7,432 nt of DNA from Flavobacteriales bacterium (lineage in GTDB: Bacteria; Bacteroidota; Bacteroidia; Flavobacteriales_E; Vicingaceae), in NCBI GenBank assembly GCA_002402165.1, contig NVVI01000033.1, forward strand, positions 1-7,432, given 5' to 3'. This document shows, piece by piece, positions 1-4,610 of the stretch. Position 1 is the first letter of the stretch, and each line of letters opens with the position of its first letter. Under the pieces are notes generated by a model that saw only the letters and a program-made list of their open reading frames with translations, was not told the DNA's origin and did not search any database. Made by a program: the position numbers and the translations under genes.

Positions 1-90
1 ATTGTTGGTAATTCATCGGCATCAGATTTTTTTTCAAATATCGGAAAGCTAGCTTTCCGATATTTGTTATCTGTTGCACTTATTGTTTGA
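1..90 (+). CDS. possible 3' end of an upstream gene (doubtful)
   Basis: Frame 1 is open from the window edge for 29 codons and ends in TGA at 88-90. The last residues are hydrophobic (…FRYLLSVALIV), as in a C-terminal membrane segment. I recognise no family. An open stretch of this length is not significant in AT-rich DNA, and a perfect 32-bp palindrome occupies 35-66, which is more typical of non-coding sequence. If it is real, this gene converges on nhaD and the structures at 105-182 lie between the two 3' ends. Confidence 0.18.
   Translation: MVGNSSASDFFSNIGKLAFRYLLSVALIV
35..66. repeat. perfect 32-bp palindrome
   Basis: Bases 35-50 (CAAATATCGGAAAGCT) are followed directly by their exact reverse complement at 51-66, with no spacer. 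A run of eight T lies immediately to the left (27-34). As RNA it would fold into a hairpin of about 14 bp with an AGCT loop. No strong T-run follows on either strand in the reading direction (TTATCTGTT on +, AAAAAAAA on -), so it is not a textbook rho-independent terminator. It could be a protein-binding operator, a processing or stability hairpin, or a short palindromic repeat element. The symmetry is certain; the role is unknown. Confidence 0.85.
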
Positions 91-104
91 ACTTAGTTTT
101 TAAC

Positions 105-156
105 TTTTTAGCCGTAGATTAAACGTTTATTACACGTATAATTTTACGGCTATAAA
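105..156. repeat. inverted repeat with 28-nt loop
   Basis: TAGCCGTA (109-116) is repeated inverted as TACGGCTA (145-152). Extending outward to 105-116 and 145-156 gives 11 of 12 matching positions. The loop holds the 8-bp palindrome AAACGTTT (121-128). It lies directly beside the nhaD terminator and shares the A-run at 154-156. It may be a secondary hairpin at the 3' end of the leftward transcript or an operator for something outside the window. Function is not deducible. Confidence 0.5.
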
Positions 157-182
157 AAAAGCCCCAATTTTCGTTGAGGCTT
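154..182 (-). terminator. rho-independent terminator of the nhaD transcript
   Basis: Read on the minus strand, AAGCCTCAA (182-174), loop CGAAAA (173-168) and TTGGGGCTT (167-159) form a 9-bp stem with one U-G wobble. Seven T follow (complement of the A-run at 154-160). It lies 23 bp past the nhaD stop codon. On the plus strand the same hairpin has a C-A mismatch in place of the wobble and is followed by TTCTTTT, so it may also work weakly on rightward transcripts. Confidence 0.85.
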
Positions 183-204
183 CTTTTGTATATTGAAGTA
201 AGGT

Positions 205-1569
205 TTAAATAAATCCTCTCATTAACATAAATACTCCAGCACCTGCTAGGTAACCAATTAAGGCTAACCAAGCAATTTTCTTTAAGTACCAGAAAAAAGA
301 TATTTTTTCCATACCCATTGCTACAACTCCAGCAGCAGAGCCAATAATCAACATACTACCTCCAGTACCTGCAGCGTAAGCTATGAAGTGCCAAGTAAGA
401 TCATCCATCTGGTAAGAAGGAAACATTCCCATACTTGCTGCAACTAAAGGTACATTGTCAATTACGGCAGAACCAGCACCCAATAACATTACAAATAAAT
501 CACCATCAATTGAAGCTTGTACATCTCGTCCAAAGGTAAAGATTAACCCTAAAGATTCTAATGCAGCAACGGTCATTAAGATACCTAAAAAGAATAGGAT
601 GGAAGGCATTTCAATTTTTGCCAAAGCTCCAAATGTTGGGCTTACTAAATGTTGCTCAGGTTTATTGTCCAATTCATCTCCGAGACTTGAGATGCTAAAT
701 CTACGACTACTAATAATTTCAGCGACCATAGCAACAATAGATAAAGAAAGCATCATACCTACATAGGGTGGTAAATGAGTTATTGTTTTAAATATAGGTA
801 CAAAAACAATCATAGCTAACCCTAAATAAAGCATAAATGCTCCTTTAGGATCTGTTTCTCCTTCATCACTACTGCCTTCAAAATTTCCTTTAAAAGCAGG
901 TAGAAAACTTGCAATAAATGTTGGAATAATCATACAGACTATAGATGGAAGTATTAAGTACTTAATTAGCATCAAGGCACTTACCTTCTCATTCATCCAT
1001 AACATGGTAGTAGTTACATCTCCTATCGGAGACCATGCACCACCAGCATTTGCAGCAATAATAATTAAACCAGCAAACCAAATTCTATCTGTTTTATTGG
1101 GAACTAATTTTCTAAGTATCGTTATCAAAACAATAGTAGCTGTAAGGTTATCTATTATTGCAGATAAGATGAATCCTAAAATACAGACTATCCATAATAA
1201 AGTGCTTTTTTTATTGGTTTTAATAAATCCTTTGATAGTAGAGAATCCATGGAAATGATCTATGATTTCAACAATAGTCATTGCACCAATTAAGAAAATT
1301 AGTATTTCACACGTTTTACCAAAATGATGAAGTAGGGTACTTTCCATTAAATGAAGTTTGGCTTCATGATCCATTAAACCATAACCTTCTATCATTTTCA
1401 TAGCATGAGAATCGAACCATGAGGTAAAGCCATCTAGTCCAAAAGCAACACCAGCCCAAGCTAAAGCCATCATTAAAAGTGCTGGTACTAATTTGTCAAC
1501 TTTTAGGCTGTGTTCTAGCGTAATTGCTAAATATCCTAGAATAAATACGACTACAATAAATATTTCCAT
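205..1569 (-). CDS. nhaD: NhaD-type Na+/H+ antiporter
   Basis: This 454-residue inner-membrane protein belongs to the NhaD antiporter family (ion transporter superfamily), which expels Na+ (and Li+) in exchange for H+ for pH and salt homeostasis. Hydrophobic segments run almost throughout, separated by an acidic loop at about 229-243 and a charged loop at about 288-310. Conserved intramembrane signatures are visible: an Asp-Asn pair at 140-141 (IIDNLTATIVLIT), the ANAGGAWSPIGDVTTTMLW block at 173-191 with D184, a second Asp-Asn pair at 371-372 (GSAVIDNVPLVAAS), and a glycine-rich GTGGSMLIIGSAAG stretch at 401-414. The two half-protein Asp-Asn repeats fit the inverted-repeat fold of this superfamily. 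Length is normal for the family. Translation from the ATG at 1569 begins directly with the first membrane segment. It lies 39 bp downstream of the dehydrogenase gene on the same strand and ends at a good terminator. The cation is inferred from family membership, not shown. Confidence 0.93.
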   Translation of the reverse strand: MEIFIVVVFILGYLAITLEHSLKVDKLVPALLMMALAWAGVAFGLDGFTSWFDSHAMKMIEGYGLMDHEAKLHLMESTLLHHFGKTCEILIFLIGAMTIVEIIDHFHGFSTIKGFIKTNKKSTLLWIVCILGFILSAIIDNLTATIVLITILRKLVPNKTDRIWFAGLIIIAANAGGAWSPIGDVTTTMLWMNEKVSALMLIKYLILPSIVCMIIPTFIASFLPAFKGNFEGSSDEGETDPKGAFMLYLGLAMIVFVPIFKTITHLPPYVGMMLSLSIVAMVAEIISSRRFSISSLGDELDNKPEQHLVSPTFGALAKIEMPSILFFLGILMTVAALESLGLIFTFGRDVQASIDGDLFVMLLGAGSAVIDNVPLVAASMGMFPSYQMDDLTWHFIAYAAGTGGSMLIIGSAAGVVAMGMEKISFFWYLKKIAWLALIGYLAGAGVFMLMRGFI

Positions 1570-1594
1570 AAATTTTAATTTAGTTAGGTAAAGT

Positions 1595-1602
1595 CAAAAA
1601 TA
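1595..1602 (-). promoter_or_regulatory. possible internal promoter -7 element for nhaD
   Basis: On the minus strand, TATTTTTG matches the Bacteroidota -7 consensus TAnnTTTG and lies 25 bp before the nhaD ATG. The nearest TTG upstream is about 26 bp away (complement of CAA at 1629-1631), outside the usual 17-23 bp spacing, and AT-rich DNA yields such octamers by chance. nhaD could therefore be co-transcribed with the dehydrogenase gene, have its own promoter, or both. Confidence 0.3.
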
Positions 1603-1608
1603 ATATAA

Positions 1609-2838
1609 TTAAACTAATTGTTTTAAGGCAATTTCAAAAGCTGTTTTGGCGATGTGGTATTTACTTGAGTTTTTTGCATGAGCCTTAATTAAAGCTTCTT
1701 TTATGATACTAGAAGTATCATGAAAAATAGCTGTATCCTCCAATTTATCTAAATCATTGCTCATTAAATAAGCAAACACTCTTGCCATACCGCAATTAGA
1801 AATAAAATCTGGGATTACGCTAATCTTATCATCTGCATATTCTGCAATTGGGCCAAAGAATATTTCTGGATCTGCAAAAGGAACATTTGCACCAGCAGCA
1901 ATCACTTCAACTCCAGAATTTATCATTCTTTCAACTTGACTTTGGGTAATTAATCGTGATGCAGCACAAGGAATAAAAACATCAGCTTTTACATCCCAAA
2001 TCTTCTCATTTACTTCATCAAAAGAAAGCATATTATCAGCAACTAAGGTGTTTCCATTCTTAGCATTAAAAAGCTTTCTTATTTCTTCTAAAGAAAATCC
2101 ATCTTCTTTAATTAATCCGCCAATTTTATCAATAATGCCAACTATTATTGCTCCATCTTGAGCTAAATAATAAGCACCAGCTGAGCCAACATTTCCCCAG
2201 CCTTGCACAATAACTCGTTTTCCTTTTAAATCACCACCATAAATATTGTAATAATGTTTTACAGATTCGGCAACACCATAACCAGTAATCATATCGGCAA
2301 CAACATATTTTCTAGTTACATCAGGACTAAGGTTAGTATTTTCGATTACTTTTAAAACACCTTGTCTAAGTTGACCAATTCGATTTATTTTTTGTGCTTC
2401 TCTTGGTTGAAAATGTCCATTAAAAACACCTTCTTGGGGATGCCATACTCCACATTCTTCGGTAAATGGTATTACTTCGTGAATCTCATCAACATTCAAA
2501 TCTCCACCTGTTCCGTAATAATGTTTTAATAAAGGGGTAACTGCTGCAAACCAACGTTTTAACACACCTTCTTTTCTTGGGTCATTAGGATCAAAGTTAA
2601 TACCTGATTTTGCACCGCCAATTGCAGGTCCAGAAACGGTAAATTTAATTTCCATTGTTTTAGCCAAAGAAGTTACTTCATGCTTGTCTAAACCAACTCG
2701 CATTCTCGTTCCTCCACCAGCAGCTCCACCTCTTAAAGAGTTGATAACCACCCATCCTTTTGCTTCAGTTTCTGCATCGTTCCATTCAAAAACTATTTCT
2801 GGAATTTTGTTTTCAAACTTATCAAGTAAATCTTTCAT
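1609..2838 (-). CDS. Glu/Leu/Phe/Val-family amino-acid dehydrogenase
   Basis: A cytoplasmic NAD(P)-dependent dehydrogenase of 409 residues that should interconvert an amino acid with its 2-oxo acid and ammonium. The N-terminal catalytic half carries GGGTRM (41-46), K65 and K77 in GGAKSGINFDPN (74-85), spaced 12 residues apart like the two key lysines of glutamate dehydrogenase, and D113 in GGDLNVDE, matching the catalytic-Asp context GDLxV. The C-terminal Rossmann half has GWGNVG (213-218), D237 at the end of the second strand (suggesting NAD+ preference), and IPCAAS, AAGANVPFADPE and IPDFISNCG blocks. The lysine that holds the glutamate side-chain carboxylate in classical enzymes is not seen: the aligned position is within AAGGG (39-43). 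The substrate is therefore left open and no symbol is given. It is shorter than ~450-residue glutamate dehydrogenases. Start: ATG at 2838, with no Shine-Dalgarno and the open frame closely matching the family's N-terminus. It is divergent from mdh and leads into nhaD. Confidence 0.9.
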   Translation of the reverse strand: MKDLLDKFENKIPEIVFEWNDAETEAKGWVVINSLRGGAAGGGTRMRVGLDKHEVTSLAKTMEIKFTVSGPAIGGAKSGINFDPNDPRKEGVLKRWFAAVTPLLKHYYGTGGDLNVDEIHEVIPFTEECGVWHPQEGVFNGHFQPREAQKINRIGQLRQGVLKVIENTNLSPDVTRKYVVADMITGYGVAESVKHYYNIYGGDLKGKRVIVQGWGNVGSAGAYYLAQDGAIIVGIIDKIGGLIKEDGFSLEEIRKLFNAKNGNTLVADNMLSFDEVNEKIWDVKADVFIPCAASRLITQSQVERMINSGVEVIAAGANVPFADPEIFFGPIAEYADDKISVIPDFISNCGMARVFAYLMSNDLDKLEDTAIFHDTSSIIKEALIKAHAKNSSKYHIAKTAFEIALKQLV

Positions 2839-2868
2839 TCGACTTTAATCAATGTTTTTCAAGTGGAA

Positions 2869-2876
2869 CAAAAGTA
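2869..2876 (-). promoter_or_regulatory. putative promoter -7 element of the leftward unit
   Basis: The minus strand reads TACTTTTG, an exact match to the Bacteroidota -7 pattern TAnnTTTG, 30 bp before the dehydrogenase ATG. This predicts a leader of roughly 25 nt. No TTG lies 17-23 bp further upstream, so the -33 part is weak or absent. It would drive the dehydrogenase gene and probably nhaD. Confidence 0.4.
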
Positions 2877-2926
2877 GAATAATCAGTGACTTTTCTACTA
2901 TTTTCATGAATAAAAACTTAGTTTTA

Positions 2927-2947
2927 AATCTTATCTTAAATAAGATT
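2927..2947. promoter_or_regulatory. palindrome in the divergent promoter region (possible operator)
   Basis: AATCTTAT (2927-2934) and ATAAGATT (2940-2947) are perfect 8-bp inverted arms around the 5-bp spacer CTTAA. The right arm overlaps the candidate -33 TTG (2946-2948) of the mdh promoter. It also lies upstream of the leftward promoter. A dimeric regulator bound here could affect one or both directions. AT-rich sequence makes short palindromes fairly common, so the regulatory role is inference. Confidence 0.35.
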
Positions 2948-2976
2948 GTTTAAGGCAGATACTTTATCTAATTTAG
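2946..2976 (+). promoter_or_regulatory. putative mdh promoter
   Basis: TTG at 2946-2948 is followed after 20 bp by TAATTTAG (2969-2976), one mismatch from the Bacteroidota -7 consensus TAnnTTTG. The 20-bp spacing is the same as in the secDF promoter candidate. The predicted start site near 2982 leaves a leader of about 36 nt before the mdh ATG. The leader is A-rich without a Shine-Dalgarno, as is usual in this phylum. Confidence 0.4.
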
Positions 2977-3018
2977 TCATCCGAAAAAAGCTATTATTTA
3001 ACATATAAAAACAAAACA

Positions 3019-3954
3019 ATGAAGGTAACAGTAGTAGGAGCAGGAGCAGTAGGTGCAAGTTGTGCTGAATATATTGCCATTAAAGATTTTGCAGATGAAG
3101 TGGTCTTGATAGACATTAAAGAAGGATTTGCAGAGGGAAAAGCAATGGATTTAATGCAATGTGCTTCTTTAAATGGTTTTGATACAAAAATTACAGGAGC
3201 AACGAATGATTACTCTAAAACAGCAGGGAGTGATGTTGCAGTAATTACAAGTGGTATTCCTCGTAAACCAGGAATGACCCGTGAAGAGTTGATTGGCATA
3301 AATGCAGGAATTGTAAAATCAGTATCTGCAAGTTTAATTGAACATTCTCCAAATGTAATTTTAATTGTGGTGAGTAACCCAATGGATACAATGGCTTATT
3401 TAGCACATAAAGCAACTGGATTGCCAAAGAATAGAATTATTGGAATGGGTGGAGCTTTAGATAGTGCTCGTTTTAAATACAGAATTAGTGAAGCATTAGG
3501 TTGTCCTGCTTCTGATGTTGATGGAATGGTAATTGGAGGTCATAGTGATGTTGGGATGGTTCCATTAATTGGAAAAGCAGTAAGAAACAGTGTTCTTGTT
3601 TCTGAGTTTTTATCAGAAGACAGAATGAGCCAAATAGTTGAGGACACCAAAGTTGGTGGAGCGACATTAACTGGTTTATTAGGAACAAGTGCTTGGTATG
3701 CTCCTGGAGCTGCAGTCTCTGCCTTAGTTCAAGCAATTGCACAAGATGCTCAAAAAATGTTCCCGTGTTCTGCCTTAGTAGAAGGTGAATATGGGTTAAA
3801 TGATTTGTCAATTGGAGTACCCTGTATTTTAGGAAAAAACGGAATTGAAAAAATTGTTGAGATTGATTTATCTGATACTGAAAAAGAAAAACTAACAGAA
3901 AGTGCTGAAGGAGTTAAGAAAACCAATGCTTTGTTAGAGGGTGTTTTGGCTTAA
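3019..3954 (+). CDS. mdh: malate dehydrogenase
   Basis: A cytoplasmic NAD-dependent malate dehydrogenase of the LDH-like type (311 residues, normal length), converting malate and oxaloacetate in the TCA cycle. The Rossmann loop is GAGAVG (7-12), and D32 ends the second strand, as expected for NAD binding. The active-site loop reads IPRKPGMTREEL: R82 occupies the position that selects malate over lactate, and R88 binds substrate. N120 sits in VSNPMD. The catalytic pair is D148 (LDSAR, with substrate-binding R151) and H175 (GGHSD). All key residues are present, so it should be active. The ATG at 3019 places the first beta strand at residue 2, which is normal. It is transcribed divergently from the amino-acid dehydrogenase gene. 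The next gene follows after 87 bp that hold a hairpin repeat. Confidence 0.97.
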   Translation: MKVTVVGAGAVGASCAEYIAIKDFADEVVLIDIKEGFAEGKAMDLMQCASLNGFDTKITGATNDYSKTAGSDVAVITSGIPRKPGMTREELIGINAGIVKSVSASLIEHSPNVILIVVSNPMDTMAYLAHKATGLPKNRIIGMGGALDSARFKYRISEALGCPASDVDGMVIGGHSDVGMVPLIGKAVRNSVLVSEFLSEDRMSQIVEDTKVGGATLTGLLGTSAWYAPGAAVSALVQAIAQDAQKMFPCSALVEGEYGLNDLSIGVPCILGKNGIEKIVEIDLSDTEKEKLTESAEGVKKTNALLEGVLA

Positions 3955-3960
3955 AAATTT

Positions 3961-4029
3961 TGTCATACTGAGCTTGTCGAAATATTGTTTAAAGAACAAT
4001 ATTAACCCTTCGACAAGCTCAGGGTGACA
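3961..4029. repeat. intergenic hairpin repeat (TGAGCTTGTCGA type)
   Basis: The outer arms 3961-3980 and 4010-4029 are inverted copies with 18 of 20 matching positions; their core is CTGAGCTTGTCGA and its complement TCGACAAGCTCAG. A perfect inner stem, AATATTGTT (3981-3989) with AACAATATT (3995-4003), closes on a TAAAG loop. The unpaired AACCC(T) bulge at 4004-4009 makes it asymmetric. From general knowledge, TGTCATcCTGAGCTTGTCGAAGG-like palindromes are scattered in flavobacterial intergenic DNA and resemble REP or small non-autonomous elements. Here it fills nearly the whole gap after mdh and ends 12 bp before the next ATG. It could attenuate transcription or protect the mdh mRNA 3' end. No T-run follows, so it is not a classical terminator. 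Confidence 0.85.
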
Positions 4030-4041
4030 ACGATTATCCTT

Positions 4042-4479
4042 ATGAAAACAACAATTCCATTAACTATATTTCCGATTGAAAATGATGGCTACCACATTAA
4101 AGTAACTGTAAAGATAAATGGAAAAGAGGCTAATTTAATTTTAGATACTGGCGCTTCACGTACCGTTTTTGATGAGACAAGGATAACCAATTTTGTTAAT
4201 GATCCTATTATTGAAGAGCAAGACAGGATGTCTTCGGGCTTAGGTACAAATACTATGGAAAGTAAAAAAGTAGTAATCCGAAAGTTGCAAATAGGAGATA
4301 TTGAAATTGTAAACTATGATGCAACAATTTTGGACTTAATGCATGTAAATCAATCTTACGAAAAATTAGAGTTAGCACCAGTTGATGGTGTTTTAGGAGG
4401 CGATATTTTAAACGATTATCAAGCAATAATTGATTATACTAAAAAAGAGCTAGTTCTTAAAGACCTTGATTTTAAGTAA
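4042..4479 (+). CDS. retropepsin-like aspartic protease, small soluble
   Basis: A 145-residue protein resembling the clan AA single-domain aspartic proteases (retropepsin-like, Asp_protease_2/gag-asp type). The catalytic motif is LILDTGASRTVFD with D35-T36-G37. A second typical element, hydrophobic-hydrophobic-Gly before the C-terminal strands, is DGVLGGDIL (115-123). Such proteins work as homodimers, each subunit giving one catalytic Asp. There is no signal peptide or membrane segment, so it is probably cytoplasmic; many bacterial relatives are membrane-anchored or exported. The frame could be extended to a GTG at 4024, but that codon lies inside the hairpin repeat, so the ATG at 4042 is chosen. 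It may be read through from mdh, since no promoter is obvious. Its substrate is unknown. The loss of a domain or fusion partner cannot be excluded, but the domain itself looks complete. Confidence 0.8.
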   Translation: MKTTIPLTIFPIENDGYHIKVTVKINGKEANLILDTGASRTVFDETRITNFVNDPIIEEQDRMSSGLGTNTMESKKVVIRKLQIGDIEIVNYDATILDLMHVNQSYEKLELAPVDGVLGGDILNDYQAIIDYTKKELVLKDLDFK

Positions 4480-4541
4480 ACCTCCTATTAGTATTGCTTA
4501 TATAGAACTTTAAATGTAACAGAAACTTATTAGATTTTCTA

Positions 4542-4572
4542 TTGTTAAATCGTATTTGAAATTCTATATTTG
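4542..4572 (+). promoter_or_regulatory. putative secDF promoter
   Basis: TTG at 4542-4544 and TATATTTG at 4565-4572 match the Bacteroidota -33/-7 pattern exactly, with a 20-bp spacer. The predicted start near 4578 leaves a leader of about 33 nt. An A-rich stretch (ATTAAAAAA) directly precedes the secDF ATG and there is no Shine-Dalgarno. This is the best promoter match in the window and suggests secDF is transcribed independently of mdh. Confidence 0.6.
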
Positions 4573-4610
4573 CAGGCTTATAAAAATGACAGAAGAATAA
4601 TATTAAAAAA

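Noticed and set aside
14..22. Two in-frame minus-strand ATGs (at 20-22 and 14-16) after the A8 run, suggesting a leftward gene starting at the window edge with the palindrome as its operator.
   Set aside because: Only about seven codons are visible and no clear promoter precedes them, so nothing supports a call.
455..1258. Plus-strand open frames at 455-766 and 1004-1258.
   Set aside because: They lie opposite nhaD, whose full-length conserved protein explains the sequence; their translations are low-complexity and match no family.
3245..3811. Minus-strand open frames at 3245-3427 and 3485-3811.
   Set aside because: They are antisense to the intact mdh gene and rich in Leu/Gln/His, as expected from the complement of this AT-rich coding sequence.
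3952..4029. The repeat after mdh as a rho-independent terminator or a CRISPR-like unit.
   Set aside because: No T-run follows the hairpin on either strand, and there is only one copy in the window with no spacer-repeat periodicity.
4480..4541. Possible small gene or terminator between the protease and secDF.
   Set aside because: There are stops in all frames within short distance, and no GC-rich stem with a T-run; only the secDF promoter just downstream is supported.
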